DNA of 64,000 bases from Pseudonocardia sp. T1-2H (GCF_038039215.1 NZ_JBBPCL010000001.1:2232001-2296000), one strand, 5' to 3'. Shown: positions 26,219 through 35,103, numbered from the stretch's first letter. The notes: generated by a model not told the origin, from the letters alone. Made by a program: numbers and translations.

Positions 26219-27390
26219 TGCGGATCACCAGCGTCGAGGCGACACCGCTCGGGTCACCGCTGGACGAGCCGCTGCGGTGGGGCGCCATGGTGGTCACGTC
26301 GAAGGGCGGCATCGTCGTCCGGGTCACCACCGACGAGGGCGTGGTCGGGATCGGCGAGGCCGGGTTCTCCTCGGAGTACTTCCCGACCGTCGGGCCGATC
26401 ATCAACCAGCAGCTCGCTCCGATGCTCGTCGGCAAGGACCCCCGCGACATCGGTGCCCTCTGGCAGCAGATGCTCGACGCGACCCACATGTGGGGCCGCC
26501 GCGGGATCGAGACCTATGCCCTCAGCGGCATCGACATCGCGCTGTGGGACCTGCTGGGCAAGATCGCCGGCCAGCCGGTCCACCGGCTGCTGGGCTCCTC
26601 CAAGTCGAAGGTGCGGGCGTACTTCGCGCCCTCGCTCAAGCCGGTCGACCAGATCGTCGACGAGGCCCGGCGGGCGGTGGCCGACGGCTACACCGCGATG
26701 AAGCTGCGGGTCCTCGGGGACATCGGCGACGCCGTGCACCTGGTCGGCTCGGTGCGCGACGCCGTCGGCCCCGGCGTCGACCTCGGGGTGGACGCCAACA
26801 TGTCCTACGACCGGCGCGGGGCCCTGCAGCTCGCCCGCGAGCTCGAGAGCCTGAACGTGGCCTGGCTCGAGGAGCCGATCCTCGCGCGCAGCCTGACCCA
26901 GTACGCCGACGACCACACCTGGCTGGCGGACCGGGTCTCGCTCAAGCTGTCGGGCGGGGAGTCCCTGCTGACCAGGTTCGAGTTCATCGACCTGCTCACC
27001 CGGCGGACCTTCGACATCCTGCAGCCCGACGCCACCAGCGTCGGCGGGATCTCCGAGGCGAAGCGGGTGGCCGACATGGCCAGCACCTGGAACCTCAGCT
27101 GCATCCCGCACATCGCCTGTTCCTCGGGCACCGGGATCGCGCTGGCCGCCGGCCTGCACATGATTCTGGCCTGCGAGAACACCCCGCTGATCGAGGTCGA
27201 CGCCTACGGCGGGCCGGGCTGGGACGGGATGCTGGTCAATCCGCTGGTGGTGAAGGACGGGTACCTGGCCGCGCAGGACGCGCCCGGGCTGGGCGTCGAG
27301 CTCGCCCCGGACGCCGACGAGCGGTTCGCCCTCTCGCCGGACTCCGCCCGCCCGTCCGGCTCCACACCGCCGGCCTTCGGCGCGCGGTGA
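26218..27390 (+). CDS. Mandelate racemase/muconate lactonizing-family sugar acid dehydratase
   Basis: A 390-aa enolase-superfamily enzyme. The capping domain (1-125) is followed by the barrel with TAMKLRVLG, metal ligands in GVDANMSYD, WLEEPI and SGGESLLT, and the His-Asp dyad in CIPHIACSS and LQPDATSVGG. This set fits acid-sugar dehydratases (galactonate, gluconate or related), which produce a 2-keto-3-deoxy acid using Mg. The exact sugar cannot be read. The last 30 residues are a proline-rich tail. It is coupled on both sides: TGATG with the subunit gene and GTGA with the lactonase gene. Confidence 0.88.
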   Translation: MRITSVEATPLGSPLDEPLRWGAMVVTSKGGIVVRVTTDEGVVGIGEAGFSSEYFPTVGPIINQQLAPMLVGKDPRDIGALWQQMLDATHMWGRRGIETYALSGIDIALWDLLGKIAGQPVHRLLGSSKSKVRAYFAPSLKPVDQIVDEARRAVADGYTAMKLRVLGDIGDAVHLVGSVRDAVGPGVDLGVDANMSYDRRGALQLARELESLNVAWLEEPILARSLTQYADDHTWLADRVSLKLSGGESLLTRFEFIDLLTRRTFDILQPDATSVGGISEAKRVADMASTWNLSCIPHIACSSGTGIALAAGLHMILACENTPLIEVDAYGGPGWDGMLVNPLVVKDGYLAAQDAPGLGVELAPDADERFALSPDSARPSGSTPPAFGAR

Positions 27391-28277
27391 CCTCTGCCGT
27401 GTCCGCGCTCGAGGTCCGGGACCCCCGGCTGCACGACGTGGTGGCCGACGAGCCGCTGCGCCGGGTGGCCACGGGGTTCCGGTTCCTCGAGGGCCCGGTG
27501 TGGCATCCGCGGGAGCGGTCGCTCGTGTTCAGCGACATCCCCGCCGCGCGGATGTCGAGGCTGTCCGCCGCCGGTGAGCTGTCGGTCTTCCGGGATCCCA
27601 GCCACATGGCGAACGGGAACGCCTACGACCGGCAGGGCCGCCTGCTCACCTGCGAGCACGCGACGAGCAGACTGGTCCGGCAGGAGGCCGACGGCTCCCT
27701 GGTCACCCTCGCGGACCGCTACCAGGGCAAGGAGCTGAACAGCCCCAACGACGTGGTCGTGGCCCGGGACGGGACGATCTACTTCACCGATCCCGGCTAC
27801 GGTCGCGCCGCCCCCTACGGCGTGCCGCGCTCGCGGGAGCTGCCCTTCTGCGGGGTCTACCGGCTCGGCGCCCGCGGCCTCGAGCTGCTGACCGACGACG
27901 TCGAGGGCCCCAACGGGCTGTGCCTGTCCCTCGACGAGCGGCACCTCTTCGTGGCCGACACCGAACGGATGCACATCCGCCGGTTCGCGCTCACCGGGAG
28001 CGGTGTCACCGGCGGCGAGGTCTGGGCCCGCACCACGGGCGCCGGCCCCGGCGAACCCGACGGCCTGAAGGTCGACAGCGCCGGGAACCTGTTCAGCTGC
28101 GGGCCGGGCGGCATCCACGTCTTCGACCCTGCGGGCGTCGCCCTCGGCGTCATCCGGGTCCCCGAGGTGACGGCCAACTTCACCTGGGGCGACGACGACC
28201 TGTGCTCGCTCTACATCTGCGCCAGTACCACGCTGCACCGGTTCCGGACCCGGGTTCCCGGCATCCGGGCGTTCTGA
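27387..28277 (+). CDS. SMP-30/gluconolactonase-family lactonase
   Basis: A 296-aa six-bladed propeller. The metal-binding residues of the family are visible: Glu in FRFLEGPVW, Asn in LNSPNDVVVA, Asn in DVEGPNGLCL and Asp in EPDGLKVD. It should open the sugar lactone made by the GMC dehydrogenase to the free acid that the dehydratase uses. GTG 27387 overlaps the dehydratase stop (GTGA). No signal peptide. The metal (Ca, Zn or Mn) is not predictable. Confidence 0.9.
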   Translation: MTSAVSALEVRDPRLHDVVADEPLRRVATGFRFLEGPVWHPRERSLVFSDIPAARMSRLSAAGELSVFRDPSHMANGNAYDRQGRLLTCEHATSRLVRQEADGSLVTLADRYQGKELNSPNDVVVARDGTIYFTDPGYGRAAPYGVPRSRELPFCGVYRLGARGLELLTDDVEGPNGLCLSLDERHLFVADTERMHIRRFALTGSGVTGGEVWARTTGAGPGEPDGLKVDSAGNLFSCGPGGIHVFDPAGVALGVIRVPEVTANFTWGDDDLCSLYICASTTLHRFRTRVPGIRAF

Positions 28278-28291
28278 AGGAGGACCCACCA

Positions 28292-28912
28292 ATGACCCTG
28301 TCCGCGGCTCAGGAGCGCACCGCCGAGCGGATCCGCAGCGCCCGGATCGTCCCGGTGCTGCGCGCGCCCGACGCCGACGCCGGTCGCGTCATCGCGCTGC
28401 GGCTGGTCGCGGCGGGTCTCGACGTCCTCGAGCTCACCGCGACGATCCCGGGCTGGCCGGATCTCGTCGCGGCGCTGAAGGCCGAGGCACCGGACGCGAT
28501 GGTCGGCCTGGGTACGGTCCGCACGGCGGCCGACGCGCAGTGTGCCGTGGGCTGCGGCGCGGACTTCCTGGTCAGCCCGCACCCGGTTCCGGACGCGCGG
28601 GCGGTCGCCGCCGAGGCGGACGTGCTGTTCGTCGAGGGTGGGATCACCCCGGCCGAGATCGGGGCCGCCGCGGACCGCGGGGTGGCCAAGATGTTCCCGG
28701 CGCACCTGGGCGGGCCGCAGTACCTGAAGTCGGTGCTCTCGGTCCTGCCCGGGGCCCGGATCGTCCCGACCGGGGGGATCGCCGTGCGCGACGTCCCGGC
28801 CTGGCTCGACGCAGGTGCGTTCGCGGTGGGGGTGGGCAGCGACGTGTACGCCGCGGACGACCTCGAGGCGAAGGTGGCGGAGCTGCGCGACCTGATCGGG
28901 GCGCGGCCGTGA
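28292..28912 (+). CDS. eda: KDPG/KDPGal-type 2-keto-3-deoxy-phosphogluconate aldolase
   Basis: A 206-aa class I aldolase. K133 in GVAKMFPAHLGG is at the Schiff-base position (K133 also in E. coli Eda), E47 in VLELTATIP is the catalytic glutamate, and GLGTVRTA lines the site. The arginine that follows the glutamate in E. coli (EVTLR) is replaced by Thr here, so substrate preference may differ. The enzyme would split the phosphorylated 2-keto-3-deoxy acid to pyruvate and a triose phosphate. A strong GGAGG precedes ATG 28292. It overlaps the kinase gene by GTGA. Confidence 0.9.
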   Translation: MTLSAAQERTAERIRSARIVPVLRAPDADAGRVIALRLVAAGLDVLELTATIPGWPDLVAALKAEAPDAMVGLGTVRTAADAQCAVGCGADFLVSPHPVPDARAVAAEADVLFVEGGITPAEIGAAADRGVAKMFPAHLGGPQYLKSVLSVLPGARIVPTGGIAVRDVPAWLDAGAFAVGVGSDVYAADDLEAKVAELRDLIGARP

Positions 28913-29994
28913 CCCGGGTGACCGCGATCGGCGAGTGCATGGTCGAGCTCACCCACCGGACGGACCGCACGCTCGCCCTCGGGTTCGCCGGGGACACCTT
29001 CAACACCGCGGTCTACCTGGCCCGCAGCGCCCCCGCGGACGAGGTGTCCGTCGACTACGTGACCGCGGTGGGCGACGACCGGTACAGCGACGAGCTGCTC
29101 GCCGCCGTGGCCGCGGAGGGGATCGGCACCGGTCTGGTGGAGCGGATGCCCGGGCGCACGCCGGGGCTGTACCTGGTCCGGACGGACGGGGCGGGGGAGC
29201 GCAGCTTCACCTACCACCGGTCCGAGTCCCCGGCCCGGTGCCTGTTCGACGCGGGCTGGCCGGAGCGGGTCGACCGGGCGGTCGTGGACAGCGACCTGGT
29301 CTACCTGTCGGCGATAACGTTGCAGATCCTCTCCGCACCGGCCCGCGAGCGGCTGTGGTCGGTCCTGGCGGCCGCCCGGGCCCGGGGCACGCGGGTCGCG
29401 TTCGACAGCAACTTCCGCCCGCGCGGCTGGCCCGACGCGGCGGCCGCGCGAGCGGCCGTCAGCCGCACGCTGGAGCTGACCGACGTCTACCTGCCCACGT
29501 TCGACGACGAGCGGGCGCTGTACGGGGACCGGGACGCGCAGGCGTGCGCGGCCCGCCTGGCCGGGCTCGGCGTCGCCGAGGCGGTGGTCAAGACGGGGCC
29601 GGAGGGATGTCTCGTCGTGACCGGCGGCGACGTCGTCCCCGTGCCGGCGCGACGCGACGTCCCGGTCGTCGACACGACAGCGGCGGGGGACTCCTTCAAC
29701 GCCGGGTACCTGGCCGCGCGGCTGCGCGGTGAAGCACCGACGCAGGCTGCGGCGGCCGGCCATGAGCTCGCGTCGCTGGTGGTGGGCGCCCCCGGGGCGA
29801 TCCTGCCCGAGGAGGTCCTCCCGCGACGCGGCGTGGCCGGAGCGCCGACCGCCGCGGATCCCGACCGGTTCGCCGGCTCGCGGCGTTGCGCGGTGGCGGA
29901 CGGTGACCACGGCCACTACTCTTCAGACCACCGGACCACTGGTGGCCTCGTGGTCCTAGGGGACGCGACCACCGACCTGCCGGGTCCAGGGTAA
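28909..29994 (+). CDS. kdgK: PfkB-family kinase, probable 2-keto-3-deoxygluconate kinase
   Basis: A ribokinase-type kinase. The N-terminal AIGECMVELT, the GFAGDTFNTAVYLA loop, YLSAITLQIL and the C-terminal catalytic DTTAAGDSFNAGYLA (Asp base) all fit KDG kinases. It would phosphorylate the dehydratase product before the aldolase acts. GTG 28909 overlaps the aldolase stop. At 361 aa it is about 45 residues longer than typical; the extra C-terminal residues after about 29830 have no domain and cover the region with GACCAC half-sites upstream of the regulator, so a stop may have been lost or moved. Confidence 0.87.
   Translation: MTRVTAIGECMVELTHRTDRTLALGFAGDTFNTAVYLARSAPADEVSVDYVTAVGDDRYSDELLAAVAAEGIGTGLVERMPGRTPGLYLVRTDGAGERSFTYHRSESPARCLFDAGWPERVDRAVVDSDLVYLSAITLQILSAPARERLWSVLAAARARGTRVAFDSNFRPRGWPDAAAARAAVSRTLELTDVYLPTFDDERALYGDRDAQACAARLAGLGVAEAVVKTGPEGCLVVTGGDVVPVPARRDVPVVDTTAAGDSFNAGYLAARLRGEAPTQAAAAGHELASLVVGAPGAILPEEVLPRRGVAGAPTAADPDRFAGSRRCAVADGDHGHYSSDHRTTGGLVVLGDATTDLPGPG
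29905..29972. promoter_or_regulatory. Cluster of GACCAC/GTGGTC half-sites before the GntR gene
   Basis: GACCAC occurs at 29905-29910, 29926-29931, 29934-29939 and 29967-29972, and its complement GTGGTC at 29950-29955. These are the half-sites of the perfect palindrome at 20001-20013. The cluster ends 33 nt before the regulator's ATG, so autoregulation by the GntR protein is likely. It lies inside the 3' end of the kinase frame. Confidence 0.45.
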
Positions 29995-30005
29995 GAGGGG
30001 GCCGA

Positions 30006-30719
30006 ATGTCCAGCACGAGCCGCGGCAGGATCGAGCCCGTCCGCAGGCTGAAGGTGGCGGACTCCGTCGCCGAGCAGCTCGAGTCGATGATCGTCCGAGG
30101 GGACTTCGCGCCCGGTGACAAGCTGCCGCCGGAGCGGGCGCTGGCCGAGCAGTTCGGGGTCGGGCGCAGCTCGATGCGCGAGGCGATCCGCGTCGTCGAG
30201 GCGAACGGGATGCTCCGGACCGACCACGGCGTCGGTGTCTTCGTCGTCAGCCGGTCACGTCGCGCGCCCGACCTGTCGCAGCTGCTCGTGCTCGACGAGT
30301 ACACGGTGCAGGAGCTGTTCGAGGTCCGGATCACTCTCGAGCGGGACGCCGCGGGGCTGGCCGCGGAACGCGCGACCGAGGACGAGACCGCCGAGCTGCG
30401 CGGCATCATCGAGGCGATGGCGAGTCCCGACCTCAGTGACCGGGACTTCGTCGCGCTCGACGCCGACCTGCACCGCGCGATCGCGCAGACGACGAAGAAC
30501 TCGTTGCTGCTCAAGCTCCACTCCACGATCGAGCCCTTGTTCGTCGACTACTCGCAGCAGGTCGTCGGGCTGCGGGGCCGGCGGGAGGCCGCCCACGCCG
30601 GGCACCGCCAGATCGTCGACGCGGTCGGCGGGCACCGGGTCGACGACGCCCGCGCGGCGGCGGTGAAGCACATCCGCGACGTCGAGCGCGACATCATCGC
30701 GCACCTCGCACGGGACTGA
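30006..30719 (+). CDS. FadR-subfamily GntR transcriptional regulator (FCD domain)
   Basis: A 237-aa regulator. The winged helix (residues about 15-85) has the GntR signature FAPGDKLPPERALAEQFGVG and RSSMREAIRVVEANGML; the FCD domain follows with the metal-binding pattern DADLHRAIAQ (Asp, His) and later His residues in AAHAGHRQIVDAV and AVKHIRDVE. FCD regulators usually sense acids such as gluconate, galactonate or lactate, matching the sugar-acid pathway encoded upstream. It most likely controls the whole run through the palindrome at 20001 and itself through the half-sites above. It starts 11 bp after the kinase stop. Confidence 0.92.
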   Translation: MSSTSRGRIEPVRRLKVADSVAEQLESMIVRGDFAPGDKLPPERALAEQFGVGRSSMREAIRVVEANGMLRTDHGVGVFVVSRSRRAPDLSQLLVLDEYTVQELFEVRITLERDAAGLAAERATEDETAELRGIIEAMASPDLSDRDFVALDADLHRAIAQTTKNSLLLKLHSTIEPLFVDYSQQVVGLRGRREAAHAGHRQIVDAVGGHRVDDARAAAVKHIRDVERDIIAHLARD

Positions 30720-30903
30720 GCGAAAGAACCCGCCCGGTGGCCGAACGCCCCGCCGCGCGGAGATCGACCACGTTCCGGCAGAACCTCTCATCCTGCCACT
30801 GCACCCGCTATGTCCGCTCTACGTACTTCCGGTCATAGGCGGCGTCGGTGGCGAGGTCTTGAATGCGGTCCCGCAGGCAGGTCCGCACTCACCGGGAGAA
30901 GCC

Positions 30904-31221
30904 ATGCTCGCCATGTCCGACATGAAGACGCGGCTCGACGACGTCAAGACCAAGACGTCCGAGGCCGTGCGGGCGTCCGAGACCGACCAGGGGGCGTCGG
31001 CCGTGCTCGTCGCCGTGGTCCGGGAGTTCGACAGCAAGGCGGACAAGGCGAACCGGGTGGTCGCGGACACCGGCGAGGCCCGTGACTCCGTCATCGAGCT
31101 CGAACAAGCCGGCGACAGCGCCAAGGCCGCGGCCGAGGCGGACTCCGGCCTGGGCGAGGAGGCCCGCCAGGCGGTACTCGACGCCCACCTGGCGATCTGC
31201 ATCCTCAAGACCGAGATCTGA
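30904..31221 (+). CDS. Small alpha-helical hypothetical protein
   Basis: A 105-aa acidic, Ala/Lys/Asp-rich protein with heptad-like helices (TRLDDVKTKTSEAVRASE, DSKADKANRVVADTGEA) and one cysteine near the end. I do not recognise the family. No signal peptide or membrane segment. GGGAGAA lies 3-8 nt before ATG 30904; an in-frame ATG at 30859 is less likely. It converges with the SpoIIE phosphatase gene, overlapping its 3' end by 17 nt. Its location next to an RsbU-like phosphatase hints at stress control, with no direct support. Confidence 0.55.
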   Translation: MLAMSDMKTRLDDVKTKTSEAVRASETDQGASAVLVAVVREFDSKADKANRVVADTGEARDSVIELEQAGDSAKAAAEADSGLGEEARQAVLDAHLAICILKTEI

Positions 31222-33647
31222 CGGCCCCGCTCCCGACGACCTCGGGAGGCCGGTGCTGTGTCTGCCCGCTCCGTCCCGGCTGCACCGGGGGGTCGGCCGG
31301 GAGGGCGGCGGGCAGCCGCACGGCGAGGAGGGCGATGTCGTCGCTGGTGTCGGACTCGCTGCGGGCGAGGAGCTCGTCGCAGAACGTCGCCAGCGGGGTG
31401 TCGAGGAGCTCCGAGGCGGCGGCCTCGAGCCGGGACGTCGTCTCGTCGAGGTCCCGGCAGCGCTGCTCCACGAGGCCGTCGGTGTAGAACAGCAGGGTCG
31501 AGCCCGGCTCGACCGTCGCGCGGCCCTGGGACCGGGCGGGGCCGCGCGAGGTCACGCCGAGCACCATTCCCGCTCCTTCGAGGAGGGACCGGGGGCCGTG
31601 CGCGGGGTGGACCAGCAGCGGGGCCGGGTGGCCGGCGCTGCTCCAGGTGAGGGTGGCACCGCCGTCCGGACGTCGTCGCAGGCGTGCGTAGAGCAGGCTC
31701 GCGAAGTCCGTGATCCCGAGCGCGACCGCGAGCTCGTCGAGGCGTTCGACGGCCCTCGCCGGCTCCATGGAGTCGTCCATGGCGATGCCGCGGAACATGC
31801 TGCGCAGCTGTCCCATCACGGTGGCGGCGTCCAGGTCGTGGCCCACGACGTCCCCGACGACGAGACCGAGGTCGCCGCCGGGGAGGGTGAAGGCGTCGTA
31901 CCAGTCCCCGCCGACCTCGAGGGTGTCGAGCGCGGGTTGGTACCGGGCCTGGATCTCGACGTCGCGGCGCGGGGAGCTCGCTGAGCATCGCCTTCTGCAG
32001 GGTGAGCGCGGCGCGCCGGGTCTCCTGGAACCGCTGCGCGTGCTCGATGGCCACCGACGCGCGCGCGGCGAGCTCGCTGACGAACGTCAGGTCCTCGTCG
32101 GTGAAGCGCGGCCGGTCGCCCCAGGCGACGAAGGTCAGGGCGGCGATCACGGCCTCACCGGAGCGGATGGGGGTCAGGAGCGAGGTGTGCCAGCCGAGCC
32201 TGCGCTCCCAGTCCGCGAGGGCGGTGTCGCGCGCCCACCGGGCACTGTCGTCCAGGGGATGGTGCAGCAGGAGGGGGCGTCGCGTGCGCACGAGCTCGGC
32301 GAAGGGGTGGTCGTCGGCGTAGGTGAACGGCTCGGCGGAGGCGTCGGGGACCTCGACGTCGACCCGGCTGGTCAGCCGCCGTCCCGTGACGGGGCCGCCC
32401 GTCACCAGCGGGTCGAGGAGGTGGACGGTGCAGCCGTCGGCGAAGGTGGGGACGAGGACGTCGACGAGGGCCTGCAGCTCGCTGAGCGGTTCGAGCTCGC
32501 GGTTGACGGCCTCGGTCGCCCGGGCGAGCAGCTCCAGGCGGGTGCGGGCGCGGACCTCGGCGTCGATGTCGGTCTCGGTGCCGACCCACTCGATCGTGCG
32601 GCCTGCCACGACCACCGGCACCGCGCGGATCCTGAAGTGGCGGTGCCCGCCCCCTCCGACGGCGAGCCGGGCGACCCCGTCGAAGACGGAGCCGCTGTCG
32701 AGCGCTTCGCGCCAGCGTCGTTCCGTGTCCTCCCGATCGTGGGGATGGACCCTCGTCAGGAAGGCCGGCCGGTCCGCCGCCGGGGCGTCCGGGTCCGGCA
32801 CCGGGGCGCCGTCGGCGGTGACGGTCCAGACCTCGGCGCACGTCGCCTCGATGAGGCTCCGGTAGCGGGTCACGGTCCGGAGCCGGGCCGCGGCGAGCTC
32901 GGACAGCTCTCGTCCCGTCGTCTCGGCCTCGGTGACGTCGACGAAGACGTTGCCCACCCCGACGACCTCGCCGCCCGCGCCGAAGACGGGGTAGTAGTTC
33001 ATCCGCCAGACCTGGTGCGGCCCCCGGCCGTGCCAGAGCCGGCCCTCGATGCGGACCCGCTGGGCCCGGCCCGTGCGGAGGACTTCGCGGCACACCGCGG
33101 AGAACCGCGGGCCGCAGGGCTCGCCGTGGACCTCGTCGATCGTCCGGCCGATCCGTTCCTCCACCGTCCCCCCGTTGATCGAGGCGACCGTGGCGTTGAC
33201 CCGCCGGTATCGGAGATCGGCGTCGACGTAGGTGAAGCCGACCGGGGCGTTCTCGAACAGCCCGTCGAGCAGGGCGCGGGTCTGGTCCGTGTCCGGGCTC
33301 CCGGACTCGTCGGACAGGATCCCGACGACCCCGAGGAGCCGGCCCTCCGCGTGGACCGGGTGGCACCGGTACGCCAGCGGCCGGCCGTGCTCCGAGGTGC
33401 TCGGGAGCGTGCCGGACCAGGTCGCTCCCGCCTGCGCGTCGGCCGTGGTCTGCCGCCCGGCCGCCTCGTCCGGCGGCGCGATCCCCACGACGCCGCCGTC
33501 CACCCCGAGGACCTCGGAGCTGGTCCGCGCGGTCAGCCGCTCCGCCTCGGAGGTCCAGACGACGACCCGGCCCTGCGCGTCGAGGGCGAACGCGCCGACC
33601 CGGACGTGATCCAGCAACGCAGCCCACAACGGTGCCCGCTCGTCCAC
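31205..33647 (-). pseudogene. PAS-PAS-PAS-GAF-SpoIIE serine phosphatase (RsbU-like), frameshifted
   Basis: Two frames of the minus strand make one long sensor phosphatase. From 33647 the first frame gives three PAS-type modules (for example GVVGILSDESGSPD, VGVGNVFVDVTEAE, IEWVGTETDID), then a GAF domain to about 32000 and the linker ALTLQKAMLSEL. At about 31960 the frame must shift by one base to read VEIQARYQPALDTLEVGGDW, the start of the PP2C-like SpoIIE domain, which then runs intact (GDVVGHDLDAATVMG, SDTSDDIALLAVRL). The shift is in the run CCCGCGCCGCGACG, so a sequencing slip is possible. If intact it would dephosphorylate STAS antagonists of the SigF-type system. GTG 33647 is a tentative start. 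Confidence 0.8.
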
Positions 33648-33790
33648 CGAACCGCCACCTTCTCCAGCTCCCGGCAACATCGACGCCGGCACTACGGCTC
33701 TCCGCCGGAGAGGACCGGCTGGTCCCTCCGCGTGCGGAGCCTGGGAGCAATCTAGTGGCAACGAGCAGACCGGGAAGGGACGCGCGCGCG

Positions 33791-33827
33791 AGGTCGGCGC
33801 CCCGTCGTTGTGCGGGACGAGGCGCCG
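33791..33827 (-). terminator. Hairpin downstream of the collagen-like gene
   Basis: GTCGGCGCC (33791-33799) pairs perfectly with 33819-33827, with further partial pairing inside the 19-nt loop. It lies 29 bp past the collagen-like stop codon and before the phosphatase gene on the same strand, suggesting the two genes are separate transcripts. Confidence 0.5.
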
Positions 33828-33855
33828 ACGACCGGCCCGCGTCGTAGGGCCCGTC

Positions 33856-34716
33856 CTAGGCGATGAAGCGGACGTTGTCCGCCACGCCGTGGGCGGGATC
33901 CTCGGTCGGGGTGATGGCGCGCAGGACGAGTCCGCCCTGCAGCTTGACCAGCTGCGAGGTGAGCGTGGTGAGGTAGCGGAAGCCGGCGCGGGGATCGACC
34001 ACGGTCCGCGGCGAGACGTCCGCGGCGGCGCGGAGCACGTTGCGGAACAACTCCGACGGCGCGGGCTGGACCAGCCAGGCCGGGCCGGACGGACCGGGAG
34101 CCCCCTGCACGCCGGGCACGCCGACCGGGCCGGCCGGTCCGGGCGGACCCTGCTCGCCCTGCAGGCCCTGCGGTCCGGCGATGCCGCGCGGGCCGTCCTC
34201 GCCCTGCTCCCCGGGCAGGCCTCGAGGCCCGCGTTCGCCCTGCTCGCCGGTCTCCCCGATGACACCTCGCTGGCCCTGGGCGCCGGGCTGGCCGGCCGGT
34301 CCGGGCGCGCCGTCCTCGCCGGGCGCACCCTGCTCGCCGGTGGAGCCCTGTGCCCCACGGGGCCCCTGCTCCCCGGTCGGCCCCTCGGGGCCCTTGTCCC
34401 CGCGCTCGCCGGGCGGACCCGCGATGCCGGCCGGGCCCTGGTCACCACGCTCGCCGGAAAGCCCGACGGCGCCGGTCGGACCCTTGTCGCCGGTCTCCCC
34501 GGTCAGGCCCTTCGGGCCCTGCTCGCCCTGCGGGCCCTTGTCCCCGACGGGGCCGACGGGGCCCTTCGGGCCGGTCTCGCCCTTGGGGCCCGGGTCTCCG
34601 GCGAGGCCCTTCGGGCCGGCGTCGCCCTGGGCGCCGGGCTCACGCCTGTCCTTCCTGTCACCGACCGGGCCCTGAGGTCCCCTGTCGGGCTTTCGTGCTT
34701 CAGTGGGCTGAGTCAT
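33856..34716 (-). CDS. Collagen-like Gly-X-Y repeat protein
   Basis: A 286-aa protein. After a short charged N-terminus (MTQPTEARKPDR) about 65 nearly uninterrupted Gly-X-Y triplets follow (residues about 14-210), rich in GPQG, GPKG, GEQG and GPAG, then a non-repetitive domain of about 75 residues (PSELFRNVLRAAADVSP, YLTTLTSQLVKLQGGLV). The repeat should form a triple helix; lysines and glutamates at X/Y positions could give the salt bridges that stabilise bacterial collagens without hydroxyproline. There is no signal peptide, anchor or transmembrane segment, which is unusual. ATG 34716 has AAAGG 13 nt upstream. The upstream region is AT-richer than the rest of the window. Confidence 0.85.
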   Translation of the reverse strand: MTQPTEARKPDRGPQGPVGDRKDRREPGAQGDAGPKGLAGDPGPKGETGPKGPVGPVGDKGPQGEQGPKGLTGETGDKGPTGAVGLSGERGDQGPAGIAGPPGERGDKGPEGPTGEQGPRGAQGSTGEQGAPGEDGAPGPAGQPGAQGQRGVIGETGEQGERGPRGLPGEQGEDGPRGIAGPQGLQGEQGPPGPAGPVGVPGVQGAPGPSGPAWLVQPAPSELFRNVLRAAADVSPRTVVDPRAGFRYLTTLTSQLVKLQGGLVLRAITPTEDPAHGVADNVRFIA

Positions 34717-35103
34717 GAGGAAAATGCCTTTCGACGATTCGAGAACGCGCTGCGGCACGGTGATGCGCAGCATTCTGTGACGGATTCTGGTGTGCTCGCA
34801 ATGGCGCCATGTGGTCGCGCCTCGCTGACGTGCGACGAACACAGGATGAGGTGGGCGCGATCGCGGCCTGTTGAGTACGGCCCCGTGACCTGCTGCTCAA
34901 GATCCAGGGGATGTCCTGTCGGCCGTCCCGGCTCTGCGACGGAGGTGGGCGGCGAAATCGAGCATACGCAATTCCGGGATCCGGGCAAGTCGAGCCGCGC
35001 TCGTCGTGGAACGGACCGGGGAAGACCTCCTGACGTGATCGCGAGAATTATCGAGGAATTCATCGATCGCCGGGGGCGGCGGGTCGCCCGTTCCGGCCAG
35101 GAC
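34717..35103. other. AT-richer intergenic region upstream of the collagen-like gene
   Basis: No gene is supported in these 387 bp, which are less GC-rich than their surroundings. They should carry the promoter of the collagen-like gene; a GATAAT-like hexamer on the minus strand lies in CTCGATAATTCTC near 35045-35057 but is far (about 330 nt) from the ATG and lacks an obvious -35. Confidence 0.35.

Noticed and set aside
31230..31248. CTCCCGA/TCGGGAG hairpin as a terminator of the small helical protein gene
   Set aside because: The stem is only 7 bp and lies within the coding end of the phosphatase, so it is too weak to call.
34040..34675. Proline-rich frame on the plus strand opposite the collagen-like repeat
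   Set aside because: It is the complement of Gly-Pro codons; the minus strand has the start site, true Gly-X-Y periodicity and a terminal domain.
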